Positions 32,464-43,100 are shown, numbered from the stretch's first letter. The stretch: DNA of 64,000 bases from Dendrolimus kikuchii (GCA_019925095.2 CM034411.1:11966001-12030000), one strand, 5' to 3'. Numbers and translations: made by a program. Notes: a model not told the origin generated them from the sequence alone.

Positions 32464-33010
32464 TGAAGTGAAACTTCTTCAGAATCGTTGTGGTTTGAAA
32501 ATCGATGAAACTGTGTGTGTGTGTGTGTGTGAAAGTGACATTAAACAGAAATAAAAATATAAAATTCAACCTTATTTAATTCGTTAGTATTAAAAGATAT
32601 GACATAAATTTTAGCTCTATCTATATATACTTAAGACAGATATTCTTTTATACGTATATCAAAAGAAATTGTGCGTAACAGTGCATTGAATTTTGAACTT
32701 GATTCAAAATTCAATGTATACGTATAAAAGAATATCTGTCTTAAGTATAGCTAGTGATTTAAAGTGTATTTGAGATTGAATTTTTGAAGTGAAACTTCTT
32801 TAGAATCGTTGTGATTTGAATATCGATGAAACGAGAAAAACGACACTAAAAAGAGATAAACACATAAATCTATAGGGCTAAACCTGCGAGAGAATGAGAT
32901 AGAATACATTATATTTAATTATTTAAACGCTATTCTCATACAGATAGAGTAGGAGATGTTTTGTAGGTTTTCTCGTTAATACTTAAAATTTCGTGTTTTA
33001 AAGCTTATAG
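32464..33010 (+). repeat. MITE-D repeats around a perfect inverted repeat
   Basis: Two direct copies of a block starting GAAGTGAAACTTCTT and containing AGAATCGTTGTG and ATCGATGAAAC lie at 32466-32510 and 32787-32830. Between them is the hairpin at 32626-32749. The tail GTTTTCTCGTTAATACTTAA with TTCGTGTTTTAAAGC also occurs at 48920, 55464 and 57247. Confidence 0.6.
32626..32749. repeat. Perfect 33-bp inverted repeat with an inner hairpin
   Basis: 32626-32658 and 32717-32749 are exact reverse complements (stem includes CTTAAGACAGATATTC). An inner exact 14-bp stem, CATTGAATTTTGAA / TTCAAAATTCAATG (32684-32697, 32703-32716), abuts the right outer arm. No open frame. It could be a tiny MITE or a transcribed hairpin. 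Confidence 0.85.
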
Positions 33011-33016
33011 TACATT

Positions 33017-33130
33017 ATGGTACTAGTGTGTAACATTGGTGATTACCGCCGAGGCGCCATTGAGACTCGAGCCGTAGGCGAGGGTCTTAAGAGAGCCGAG
33101 GACGGTAATCATCAATACACACGTGTATCA
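33017..33130. repeat. Imperfect ~35-bp hairpin with GC-rich loop
   Basis: Arms around 33017-33050 and 33095-33130 pair through GATTACCG and CGGTAATC and outward through TAGTGTGTAACA against ACACACGTGTA. The loop holds GAGACTCGAGCCGTAGGCGA. Confidence 0.6.
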
Positions 33131-33520
33131 TACGACGTTTTTCAACACACTTGTGAATAAAATAACAACAAAAACTTATTTTATTTAGTAGATAAAAAAA
33201 AGTCATATATGAGTGAAAGTTTTATTTATTAAACACGTACAAGTTAAAATTATCTATTTAAATAAGAAGTTGCATGAAATGAGCAAGCAATAGGAACGTT
33301 AATTTATTTGTTCTATAGAACACGATCTTTTTTTTTTTAATAAAAACTTTTTTAAGAACAAAGCAACTCAACCAATAAAATTTAAAAAAATAATCTATAA
33401 CTCACTAGTGAGTTATAATGTTTTTTACTCACAGTTTGATAATGGGTATCATTCTGTGCCTAATTGCGGTGACCATAGAGCCACTTTATGAGCAAGTGTG
33501 TTGAAAAATATATTATAGCG
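33131..33520. mobile_element. Possible MITE with 17-bp ends
   Basis: TTTTTCAACACACTTG at 33138-33153 recurs inverted at about 33499-33514 (CAAGTGTGTTGAAAAA). The interior is AT-rich and includes the palindrome AACTCACTAGTGAGTT near 33402. No open frame. Confidence 0.5.
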
Positions 33521-33532
33521 TTTTAATATATA

Positions 33533-33640
33533 AAATGTGACGTCATGAAATTTAGAATCTCTCCCACCCCTTGTCACATTTTGTTTCGCTTGTACTACGT
33601 GTGAACTGGACGGACACACACACACACAATTTTTTCTTTC
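33533..33640 (+). repeat. MITE-D 3' portion
   Basis: It reads GTGACGTCATGAAATTTAGAAT, shortened here to GTGACGTCATGAAATTTAG, then CCACCCCTTGTCACATTTTG, TACTACGTGTGAACTGG and an (AC)n tail. The same order is found at 36485-36600 and 57320-57420. Confidence 0.65.
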
Positions 33641-33889
33641 GTCTTATCCCCATCATGTAGGGTCAGCACAATATGTGTTTACCATAAAACACTTAATTTA
33701 CTGTTTCGTGTTAAATTCACTACAATAACAAAGAAACGAAATCCCTATAGTCTACACTCTACACAACTGGCCCAGCAAAACATAGAGGCGAGTCGAAGCC
33801 AACCGTATTTGAAGTAAATAATGAATTGTTAGTGAATTAAAAAAACCCGATTGCAACGCCATCTAATTTGTTAATCCGTTTATTTTAAG
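33641..33889. other. Short unassigned stretch
   Basis: Nothing recognised. Confidence 0.4.
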
Positions 33890-34200
33890 GAAACAACGTC
33901 CTTTATCGAGATAAAATGTATTCAACGGTTAACTCGGGTTATAAGTCAGCACTATGTCGAGTATCATTCATATATGTTCTGTAGTTAAAAAAAAATGCGA
34001 TCTCTGCGCCCTTTTTTTCTATCTTTTCATCTATCCCGCGGAAACAACGACATTTATCGGGATAAAAAGCATCCTATGTTACTGCCCGGGATATGAGCTT
34101 GCTCTGTGCCGAGTTTCATTTACATCCGTTCAGTAATTTTCACGTGATGCTGTAACAAAAAAAAGACAGACAGACAAAAATTCTACAAAATTGTATTTTT
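33890..34200 (+). repeat. Rep-E, two overlapping fragments
   Basis: GGAAACAACGTCCTTTATCG and GGAAACAACGACATTTATCG each begin a Rep-E body about 140 bp apart. The second is complete through CATTTACATCCGTTCAGTAA and CACGTGATGCTGTAAC. Confidence 0.6.
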
Positions 34201-34317
34201 GGATCTGAATCAAATTAACACGCCTGACTTTTTCATATTTTTAAACACATTGTACAAACTAGAACTATTTATAGATTTATTATATAGTATAGATAGATAG
34301 ATACATATTTGTAGACC

Positions 34318-34610
34318 TAATTAGCTATGAAAGCATAATGGCTAGCGCACGCGGTCCAAACTATAAGGCCGCGGGTTGGAATCCAGGCCGGAACACATGC
34401 ACCACTTAGGCAGTTTTCTGACCTAATGTACAGATTGTTGTAATTACCATGTGCTAACAACTGTGAAGGAAAACATCGCGATGAAACCTGCACACATCAA
34501 GATAACCAACAAAAATACTAAGCCGCCTTGGGCAATCGTGACGGATAAACTGTCCCCATTCTCCAATAGTGGGAGGTGCCAGCCCCAGCAATGGTTCGTT
34601 TATGGGCTGT
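34318..34610 (+). mobile_element. SINE-B, tRNA-derived SINE, near full length
   Basis: ATAATGGCTAGCGCACGCGG fits a tRNA-like A-box region, and GCGGGTTGGAATCCAGGCC is a B box with one change. It continues CGGAACACATGCACCACTTA, GTGCTAACAACTGTGAAGG, CTAAGCCGCCTTGGGCAATC and CCCCAGCAATGGTTCGTTTA. This is the best copy of the family here; others are at 28790 and 58064 (both antisense). Confidence 0.78.
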
Positions 34611-34714
34611 TATTTGGCAAATTATTCAAAAATTATGAGTCTTACTTAATAGGTTTTTTTTTTAAATTTTTTAAGAAGGAGTTACCATAATTATCTAAAA
34701 AATCAACTCAGCGT

Positions 34715-34775
34715 ATGTAACAGCTTTCCATCAAGTGGACTATCTGTCTGTTGAACTTATGGAATAAAAAATAAG
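34715..34775 (+). mobile_element. SINE-A 3' fragment
   Basis: GTAACAGCTTTCCATCAAGT then CTGTCTGTTGAACTTATGGA and an A-rich end match the last ~60 bp of SINE-A. Confidence 0.65.
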
Positions 34776-36100
34776 TAATATTAATAAAATAGGTTTACTT
34801 AAACTTAATTTTTTTATCGTATTGGTTTATAAAATTATAAACAAAATAGTTATTCTAATCGTTAGAACACTTACATAATTCACCTGGTTTGCACCTAACC
34901 GCATAACTGAGCAACTTCATGCCCTAATGAGCACATGTGCCAAAACATATTACACACTACACTGGCATACAAATATATTAGATGCAGTTCACACGAAAGA
35001 TTCTAGCAGATAAAAGGGGGGATTTTTAAAATTATGCCTGATTCTGTTTTGTACTTTTTAATTACTTTTCTTCCTTCTTTTTTGTCATAGGATAAATATT
35101 ATATTAAGTTCTCATAACTTATGCAATCTTATCCTTCTTCTTAAATTACTTATTGTAATGGAAAGTTGTTCTTATACGTTACCAACTTGTTACTATTTGC
35201 TACATTTTGTTGGCCTCAAATAAATGTTACTATATCCTTTGAAAAAAGAACCACATTGTTACGCGAAGGGAAAATGTGATTTTTAGCTACATTAGTAAAA
35301 ACGAAAACCTTACCACGTAATCGTTAGTGTCCCTCTGGCCATCTATAAATGTCATAGTCATTTTTTGAAAATATTACTCGATTTGCAAGGACGAAAATGA
35401 GCAGAAATGTATATACTATATGTCGCAATGCAACGGTGCAGTCAGATGACCGCTATGCTATACATGTAGGAGAGGAGTATATATTTTTTGGGAATACATA
35501 TTATTGCTGGTCAGATCTTTCACTTCAGGCTGTAATCAGGCAGGAAAGATATACAATTTCTGTAGCTTTTGAACTATGCGCCAATAAATAATTCTGAAAA
35601 AATGAAGTTTTAAATTATACAACAATTAGGTATATCATCGATCCTTTCAATAGTTTTTGAGGGAGTTTCATTTTAGATTAAATGCTTTATAGAGTTTTGT
35701 ACGCAAAGGATAACAACAGTGGACATCTGTTACCGAACCCTACCCTATATTTGGGCCGATATTTATTTGGTCTATTTTATTAATTTGTGAAACGTACGAC
35801 TCAATCGCTAGCGTGTACACGCCATAAGCTTCACTTAACTGCGCGTGAGTCGATATCGTAACGAATTTATGTTACAAAATGAACACGTCAGTTCGTACAG
35901 CGTTTATTATGTTGTGTGTTGTGTGCAACATACATTTTTCTAACGTAAAGGTCACGTTGATATCTATAATATTATAAAGCTCTAAACATGCCGTGTCTGT
36001 ACATTCAAACTATTAAAAAAAAACTGGAATAGACAATATAAACGATTGAGAAGCCGATGCAATTTTTTAGATTCTTCTCTGTTTGTTTCTTTTGTATATA
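34776..36100. other. Unassigned AT-rich sequence
   Basis: A 64-residue plus frame at 35397-35591 has no recognisable motif. Nothing else stands out. Confidence 0.4.
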
Positions 36101-36212
36101 GCTGGAGTACAGCAGCAGATAGGCTAACGGCTCACCAGATGGAAAGCGGTTATCGTTACCTATGGCCGTTTGCAACACCAGAGATATTACCAACGCGCTG
36201 CTAGCCTCGAAG
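36101..36212 (-). mobile_element. SINE-A 3' fragment
   Basis: GCTGGAGTACAGCAGCAGAT, then CTCACCAGATGGAAAGCGGT and TATGGCCGTTTGCAACACCA, antisense to the SINE-A 3' third. Confidence 0.65.
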
Positions 36213-36293
36213 AAATCTTATGACACCCATTTTGAAAAACTCCATTCGTGTTTTAAAGCTCAAATATATTATAACAATATAATACATGGAATG

Positions 36294-36462
36294 TACATAC
36301 ATACATAATTTCACGCCAGTTCCCTTGCGGGGTAGGCACAAACAACAGAGCGCCATTCAGGCTTATTCTTACACAGTGAGGTGTGCTTCTTTGACATTCA
36401 TAACTCTTGTCATGCACGCTCGTCTGTTCTTAAGGCTCCTGACATCACCACATCCTGACGTC
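36294..36462 (-). mobile_element. LINE-M, 5'-truncated copy with target duplication
   Basis: ACATGGAATG at 36284-36293 and 36463-36472 form a 10-bp TSD. The insert is antisense LINE-M 3' end starting with its (TACA)n tail. The original target was a MITE-D copy. Confidence 0.82.
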
Positions 36463-36472
36463 ACATGGAATG

Positions 36473-36600
36473 CGTGAATGTGTGACGTCACATGGGATGT
36501 GACGTCACGAAATTTAGAATCCCTCCCTCCCACCCCTTGTCACACTTTGTTTCACTTCTACTGCGTGTGAACTGCACACACACACAATTTTATTATATAA
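36473..36600 (+). repeat. MITE-D 3' portion
   Basis: GTGACGTCAC occurs twice near 36483 and 36500, followed by GAAATTTAGAATCCCTCCC, CCCCTTGTCACACTTTGTTT and an (AC)n tail, as at 33533. Confidence 0.65.
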
Positions 36601-36954
36601 TAAATATTATTTATTGTTTACTTCATTTTACGAAAAACAGTCCGGCATTGAAACTTTTAAGTTCATTGTAAAACACAAAACTTTCTGACGTACCGCATCA
36701 GTCTCTTTCTTTACACGACAGCTTGAAGTAACTTCGTTAAATTTCAATCCGTAATTTGACTTCGTCAAGTCATCATTCCATAATCGAATTAAACTTGAAG
36801 GGAAAAGGTCTGATCGAAAAATTCGCATTATCGCCGTCAAGGACCTGTTACGTCATCGCTTGCTCCGGATTAGCGTAGTCAAGGGTTTTTGGTCACGTCA
36901 AATAATTGGGAAGACGACGCATGTTATAATATATACAGATTATATATATTTATA
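36601..36954. other. Unassigned sequence
   Basis: Nothing recognised. Confidence 0.4.
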
Positions 36955-37080
36955 CGAGTCCGGCAGCACGTTGGTAGCACCTTTAGTTTTGCAAATGTTA
37001 ATAGACGACTGTAGGTAACCACTTTCCATCACAGTTGGGCTGTCAGCCTGTCTGCTGTACTCTGGCAATAAAAAAAGATA
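36955..37080 (+). mobile_element. SINE-A 3' fragment
   Basis: GGTAGCACCTTTAGTTTTGC leads through CACTTTCCATCACAGTTGGG to GTCTGCTGTACTCTGGCAAT and a poly(A) tail. Confidence 0.7.
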
Positions 37081-37174
37081 AATAAAATTGAAGTGTCTGT
37101 TTGTAATGTCAAAATAAAAATGTAAAAAAATTAGGGGAAATAATTCGGACCAGAAAATTACGAAAATATATTTT

Positions 37175-37635
37175 TTGGAATTTCTCTCTGCCTGTCTGTC
37201 CTGTCTGGATGTTCCGGCTAAACTCTGAAACAGCTGCATCAATTTTTACGGGATTTTCACTGGCAGATAACTGATATTATAAAGAGTAACTTAGGCTACT
37301 TTATTATTTAGTTTACGCTGTCGCGAAAAAAGAGATTATAACCATTTGTTCCAGCTAATCACTGAAACAACTGGACCGCTTTTCATGGGATTTTTGGTGG
37401 CATATAGCTGATAAATATGAAACTTTGGTAGCGTGTTCCGAAGAAGCCCGGGAGGGCTTCTAGCCCAAAAAATCTATGTCTATACAGAGTGAATTTTTCA
37501 AATGGGCATACAGGGCGAAGTCCTACATAGCGAGACACTCAAAGGAATCTCGAGTCCGATCTTGACGAAAATTAAAATGGTATCGTTGGATTTTTGAAAA
37601 AACAATTACCCTTGTCAAGAATCGAATTTTGTTTA
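37175..37635 (+). repeat. Two dispersed repeats in tandem
   Basis: 37178-37310 (GTCTGGATGTTCCGGCTAAA, then CACTGGCAGATAACTGATAT and GAGTAACTTAGGCTAC) matches 5650-5740. 37475-37625 (GTGAATTTTTCAAATGGGCA, then CTCAAAGGAATCTCGAGTCC and TTACCCTTGTCA) matches 48540-48690. Confidence 0.6.
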
Positions 37636-38017
37636 TATTGATAGAAGAATAGATAATAGTATGTTTTATTGTGAATAAACGAGCACTTCAATATACCACC
37701 AACATTTTTTTGCTTCACGTGGCATTGCAACGCATGCCGGCTACAGCCAGTAAGTTATAAAAATCCGACTATAGAGACATTTAGATATATTACTTAAGTC
37801 CAATTTCACTACCTAAGTAATGAGCTCAGTACACAACGCGCGTCTTGCGTACCCAACAGTTCAATAGGTTCACGCTCCACCGCGTTCCGTCACCTGAAGA
37901 TGGAATGCGACGGCAGAATACACCGATTGAGCGGTCACGAGCTTTATGTACTTGGCTCGTGTATACTTGTATATATATAGCAATGTTTAGAACTTATAAT
38001 CACAGAATAGTAAGTTA
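37636..38017. other. Unassigned sequence left of the satellite
   Basis: Part of an 82-residue frame (37845-38093) begins here and runs into the satellite. It is unsupported. Confidence 0.4.
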
Positions 38018-38820
38018 CAGAAAGTCTACTACAAATCCAACCGAATCCGTACTACAAATCCAACTGTATCCAACCGACAATCCGTTAAAATAATTACCCA
38101 CTCGCGGCAATACGATATAAATCTACAATATTCTTTATTAATATTTAGCAATAGTTTTAGTCTGTAAGTTTATTTTGTAATGGTGTACACAGAAAGTCTA
38201 TTACAAATCCAACCGAATCCGTACTACAAATCCAACTGTATCCAACCAACAATCCGTTAAAATAATTACCCACTCACCGCAATACGATATAAATCTACAA
38301 TATTCTTTATTAATATTTAGCAATAGTTTTAGTCTGTAAGTTTATTTTGTAATGGTGTACACAGAAAACCTATTACAAATCCAACCGAATCCGTACTACA
38401 AATCCCACTGTATCCAACCGACAATCCGTTAAAATAATTACCCACTCGCGGCAATACGATATAAATCTACAATATTCTTTATTAATATTTAGCAATAGTT
38501 TTAGTCTGTAAGTTCATTTTGTAATGGTGTACACAGAAAGTCTATTACAAATCCAACCGAATCCGTACTACAAATCCAACTGTATCCAACCGACAATCCG
38601 TTAAAATAATTACCCACTCGCGGCAATACGATATAAATCTACAATATTCTTTATTAATATTTAGCAATAGTTTTAGTCTGTAAGTTTATTTTGTAATGGT
38701 GTACACAGAAAGTCTATTACAAATCCAACCGAATCCGTACTACAAATCCAACTGTATCCAACCGACAATCCGTTAAAATAATTACCCACTCGCGGCAATT
38801 ATTTTGTAATGGTGTACACT
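38018..38820. repeat. 172-bp satellite block, about 4.7 units
   Basis: The word CAGAAAGTCT or a one- or two-base variant recurs at 38018, 38190, 38362, 38534 and 38706, exactly 172 bp apart each time. Units differ by only a few bases. Each holds an internal doublet (ACAAATCCAACCGAATCC and ACAAATCCAACTGTATCC). The last unit lacks about 60 bp and rejoins at TATTTTGTAATGGTGTACAC. No coding potential. 172 bp is close to the length typical of many satellites. Confidence 0.92.
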
Positions 38821-38965
38821 AAAGAATTAGATACATGGCGTTAGGGACTGTATGAAGTTAGATAAAATATTGAAATAATAAGCTGGACAGCTATGGTGAA
38901 AATACATATATTTGGTAACTAACACAAATCTAGGCACAACAAAAATGTCATTTTCTTTTTTTTTC
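38821..38965. other. Short unassigned stretch
   Basis: Nothing recognised. Confidence 0.4.
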
Positions 38966-39276
38966 TTTTTTTATTGCAGGAGTACAGCAAACAGCCAAAT
39001 GGCCTACTTGATGGCAAGCGGTTACATTCGCCTATGGACATTTGCAACACCAAAGGCGCTACAAATGCGTTGCTGCTCTCTTAAGGGAGACTGGAACCTG
39101 GTCACTAATGCCGGAACACAACACAAGGTTGTTATGGCGACATACTTTAAACCAGGGGTGGTAGCCATCCAGTCGGGCAAATGCCCTACCACCTGGCTGC
39201 GGGTTGTTTTGTCGCCTCTTACGACAGGCCGCCCGGCCGCAGGAAATTGTATTCTTTCTTCTTTCCTGCACGGATA
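38966..39276 (-). mobile_element. SINE-A copy, full-length class
   Basis: The poly(T) end is at the left and the antisense 5' end TTTCCTGCACGGAT is at 39263-39276. All blocks are present. The overlapping frames of 121, 153 and 70 residues are shadows of this repeat. Confidence 0.82.
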
Positions 39277-39654
39277 AAATAAATAAATTATATAAAAATA
39301 AATTTTCTTATATATAAAATAAATTAAAAACAAAAATACGAAACAGTTCGTAACACATGGTGTACACAAAATAAACACATAGAAATATCTATCTATATAT
39401 TTGTTTTGTGCGAATTTAGAAGACATAGAAACTAAGATATGCGCTTTCAAAGTGGTCCGACCTACGTGATACATTGAGAACACCTTGTTGTTTTACAATA
39501 CTATATACATTCAAATATGTATTGTTCTATTGTACGATATAGAGACATAAGATTTCACTACTATCATGTGAATACCAAAAAAACTGTCTTGCCTCCGTCC
39601 GCTAAAAATCCTTCTATAAAAATGGTATACTGAATTCCTGTGAAACCGTAACGT
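39277..39654. other. Unassigned AT-rich sequence
   Basis: Nothing recognised. Confidence 0.4.
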
Positions 39655-39762
39655 GTTAGTAACAACTGTGGCATTGCAAACGTCCATAGGCGACGCTAAC
39701 CACTTTCCATCAGGTGGATCATAAATTTTTCTGCTGTTCTGCAGGATTTAAAAAAAAACAGT
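39655..39762 (+). mobile_element. SINE-A 3' fragment
   Basis: ACTGTGGCATTGCAAACGTC, then CACTTTCCATCAGGTGGATC and CTGCTGTTCTGCAGG precede a poly(A) tract. Confidence 0.65.
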
Positions 39763-40395
39763 ATCTTCATTTACAAAAATTTAACCTTAGTTGCCACGTA
39801 AACACTCCAGAGTGCAGACATTTATTACACTACACTGATTTATAGACCCGACACAAAGGGTGGGCGTCGCCTAGCTAAAGTATTTGTCTGTGATTTTAAG
39901 TTAAACCAAACTGATATTTATACGTTATTTGTAATAAATTAACCCTATTCAGAATGTTTACAACAATATCTAGGCAAAACCATAGGCAGCCTTAGAGCGA
40001 CCTCCCAGGCAACCTGTTTGTTATAAAGCAACTTGGAGACGTAGTTTCGGTCGATCGGAGATTAGTTCAAACGGCGCCTTTGACGCGTATTTGTGTTTAA
40101 TTACAAACCCGTATTAGCTGCGAATTAGATTTCTTGTGTAAATGCGTATGAAAGGATTAGTTTGGTGTTTAATAAATGTGTTCAATTGTCATTCACTACC
40201 GTCTTGAAAATAATGTATATAAATATAATATTTAGCAACATTAAACAGCTGTACAGTATAATGACTTAGGGAATCGTCCACTTGACTTACTAAACCAGAA
40301 TATTACACTTTAATTTCAAAAGTAACTCTAGCTCGTCTCGATCTGAAGAATTTAATGTGTACATTTTTATTCTTCAAAGAAGAGGTTTATATTTC
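39763..40395. other. Unassigned sequence with a small LINE-tail-like fragment
   Basis: GGCAGCCTTAGAGCGACCTC near 39989 resembles the antisense of the GCGATAAGGCCGCC repeat at 46185 and 50712. Otherwise nothing is recognised. Confidence 0.4.
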
Positions 40396-40497
40396 AAAGA
40401 AGCAAGTGAGGTGTATAAGTATAAGCCTGGATGGCGCTCTGTTGTTCGTGCCTACCCCGCAAGGGAACTGGCGTGAAGTTATGTATGTATGTATGTA
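40396..40497 (+). mobile_element. LINE-M, strongly 5'-truncated copy
   Basis: CAAAGAAGCAAGTGAGGTGT to GGGAACTGGCGTGAAGTTAT followed by (GTAT)n: about 80 bp of LINE-M 3' end and its tail. Confidence 0.78.
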
Positions 40498-41221
40498 ATT
40501 TTTTTTTTTTAACAAACGAAACAATATTGCAAGAGTTCGATTTTTGTTACAGCATAGGAAACCGCTGAGGTTTATATTACTGCTATGGATGTCAACGTCC
40601 GTAGCATTAAACAATTTTAACATTACATTCGATGTAGAAAGTATATCCTTATTATTTTGTGTGATATAATATACGTTCCCAAAACTATTGTAACTACATA
40701 TAACGTTTTTGGAAAATTTTCAAAACATTCCAAAAGCTTTAAGAAGGTTTTACAATACTTGCATTCGGAATGTGTCTACACAGATGCAAACCTGATTATA
40801 ACAGGACGACACATCAAATAAATCACAGAAGCCCGTCGTAGTAGTCAACAGATAGATCGCCAGGTGATCGAACGCTGCGGCCTTGTTCCGTCGGCCTTTG
40901 TCCTGAACTTCTATCACAGAACAGTCAAATAGAGAAGGCCCAGTACAAATAACATATTTTATTGTAGTATAATAAATAGGTAGTCGTTTAACCACGATCT
41001 CGCCTGGTGTCAAACGAAGAGTGCATTAATGCATTTAATTTTTACATAAGTATTTGGTTTTCTAATAGTACTAGTCGTATTTTCTATGTTTTTTCTGTTT
41101 GTTTTGTCTATCCGTGAATCACTGTAACGGGTCTAGCGAAAGACCAGCGCTGGTTGATTCAACCAGCATTATGCTGAGTTAGGACCGAATTAGAACTATT
41201 TCCTAGTTGTATTTTATTATA
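40498..41221. other. Unassigned sequence
   Basis: An 87-residue minus frame at 40750-41013 has no recognisable motif. Confidence 0.4.
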
Positions 41222-41290
41222 CACTTAGTCTGGCCATAAATATTGTTACAATTAAACAGAAACAAAATATTACATTTGAATTTGAAATGT

Positions 41291-41622
41291 CGGGGTGAAG
41301 GTAAGGAAAGGAATGCTCCGGTGGTTCGGACATGTAGAAAGAATGCATGATGAAAGAATGAATAAACAGATATACAATGCAAAAGTGGATGGATGCAGAA
41401 GTCGTGGAAGGCCACGACACACTTTCCATGATCAAATTGATCGTGTACTAGCAGAAGGTGATGTTAGGAGCCTTAAGAACAGACGAGCGTGCATGACAAG
41501 AGTTATGAATGTCAAAGAAGCAAGTGAGGTGTGTAAGAATAAGCCTAAATGGCGCTCTGTTGTTCGTGCCTACCCCGCAAGGGAACTGGCGTGAAGTTAT
41601 GTATGTATGTATGTATGTATGT
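41291..41622 (+). mobile_element. LINE-M copy nested in the mariner element
   Basis: AATTTGAAATGT occurs at 41279-41290 and again at 41623-41634, a perfect 12-bp TSD. The 332-bp insert encodes VKVRKGMLRWFGHVERMHDE through AYPARELA and ends in (ATGT)n. Because it splits the 5' untranslated region of the mariner element, it is the younger insertion. Confidence 0.93.
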
Positions 41623-41710
41623 AATTTGAAATGTGTCATTCTTATATTATTGTTCATTGTGTTTTCTCATTTTGGCGCCAATACATTGTACAACATTTTG
41701 CGATATTAAA

Positions 41711-42541
41711 ATGGAGTGGGGCGATAAAGAGAACCGAATCGCTGTGATTGCATTACACAAAGTAGGTATGCAGCCAAATGCATTTTTTAAAACTCTCCAT
41801 ACGCTTGGTATTAGTCAAATGTTTGTGTACCGGGCTATTAATAGGTACAATGAGACCTCCTCAGTTTGTGACAGAAAAAGATCTGGCTTTCCACGTAGTG
41901 TTTGTACGAAAAAGGTGGTCAAAGCAGTAAGGGAAAGAATTCGAAGAAATCCTGTCCGAAAGCAAAAGATTTTATCTTTTTTTTACGGATGAGAACATTT
42001 TTAAAATTGAGCAACATTTTAACAAACAAAATGACCGTATTTATGCTCAAAGCTCTAAGGAAGCTTCTCAATTAGTCGATAGAGTGCAACGTGGGCATTA
42101 TCCGTCTTTAGTGATGGTTTCGGGGGTGTTAGCTATGAAGGAGTGACTGAGCCATATTTTTGTGAAAAAGGTATCAAAACATCGGCACAAGTGTATCAAG
42201 ATACCATTCTTGAGAAGGTAGTTAAGCCCCTTAACAACACCATGTTCAATAACCAAGAATAGTTCTTCCAGCAAGACTCGGCGCCGGGTCATAAAGCTCG
42301 GTCCACGCAGTCTTGGTTGGAAACGAATAGAGCTGAAGACTGGCCATCGTCTAGTTCCGATCTTAATCCGCTAGATTATGATTTATGGTCAGTTTTAGAG
42401 AGTACGGCTTGCTCTAAACGCCATGATAATTTAGAGTCCCTAAAACAATCCATACGATTGGCAGTGAAGAATGCTTCTATTGATAACTGGCCTCAACGTT
42501 GAAAGGACTGTATTGCAGCCAATGGAGACCACTTCGAATAA
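41711..42541 (+). pseudogene. Tc1/mariner transposase, internally deleted
   Basis: It starts MEWGDKENRIAVIALHKVGM, then has a helix-turn-helix region (GISQMFVYRAINRYNET) and RERIRRNPVRKQKIL. Then it jumps straight to LFFTDENIFKIEQHF, so the region between the DNA-binding and catalytic domains is lost. The catalytic parts FTDEN, FQQDSAPGHKAR and SSDLNPLDYDLW are visible in changing frames, and there are several stops (for example TGA inside WPQR*KDCIAANG near 42501). The frame would end GDHFE at 42538. A short gap also removes residues between the second and third acidic positions. Inactive copy; the protein family cuts and pastes DNA at TA sites. Confidence 0.85.
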
Positions 42542-42662
42542 GCTTTTTATATTTGAAATTGTTTTATATTTATGTATTAAACTAACTCACTGTAAAACTT
42601 ATAAATGTTATTTGCGATAAAAAAAATTCTTTGTCACAATATTTATGGCAAGACTAGGTATA

Positions 42663-42889
42663 AGTATATTTTGGTTTGTATATAGTTTTAAGTAATTTTT
42701 TTTTCTTTTTTTCTTTTATTTTAAGCGCATTGCTCAAAAAGACTAACGATTAGCTACAAAGCACAAACAAGCATACAAACATCCAAATTAAGTGTCATAC
42801 ATAATAATAATTGTTTATTATTAATATTTATTTGATTAACATATATTTGTACATTTTTCATATTAGATATTTATAAGTATACTAGCGGC
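42663..42889. other. Short AT-rich unassigned stretch
   Basis: Nothing recognised. Confidence 0.4.
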
Positions 42890-43100
42890 CTGGCGCGGTT
42901 TCACCCGCGCTCTGTCCCGCTCCCGTGGTATATAGCGTCATGTTATGTAGCTTGTGACACTCCTTGTTAACGTAGTTTTCGAACAGTAAAAGAATTTTTA
43001 AAATCGGTCTAGTAGATCCAGAGATTACCCCCTACAACGTTACAAACTCACAAACTTTACCTCTTTTTTCTATTGAATACCTACAGCAAAAGATTAGATT
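42890..43100 (+). repeat. Lepidopteran interspersed repeat fragment
   Basis: TAGCGGCCTGGCGCGGTTTC opens it and AAAATCGGTCTAGTAGATCC with ACGTTACAAACTCACAAAC closes it. Same plan as the repeat at 31569. Confidence 0.55.

Larger units (their letters stand above)
41222..42662 (+). mobile_element. Tc1/mariner element with both terminal repeats
   Basis: The left end reads ACTTAGTCTGGCCATAAATA (41223 on). The right end on the minus strand reads CCTAGTCTTGCCATAAATAT (42655 back). These are matching terminal inverted repeats that continue for about 30 bp with few differences. Inside are a LINE-M insertion (41291-41622) and a broken transposase (41711-42541). Without the LINE the element is about 1.1 kb, shorter than an intact ~1.3 kb relative because the gene has internal deletions. 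Confidence 0.85.

Noticed and set aside
35397..35591. 64-residue plus-strand frame, possible small gene
   Set aside because: No recognisable domain, no conserved context and no neighbouring exon. It is within chance expectation for this length.
36455..36510. Three GACGTCAC words resembling cAMP-response elements
   Set aside because: They belong to the ends of MITE-D/MITE-I copies and a LINE junction, and recur in the same context at 33536 and 55550. Repeat structure explains them.
38018..38820. CRISPR-like or VNTR coding repeat
   Set aside because: The units are 172 bp tandem copies without spacers. It is satellite DNA in a eukaryotic context.
39022..39483. 153-residue minus-strand open frame
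   Set aside because: Its C-terminal half is antisense SINE-A, and the N-terminal part is low-complexity AT-rich sequence. Equivalent frames arise in other SINE-A copies (22423-22737, 50827-51125, 62537-62794).
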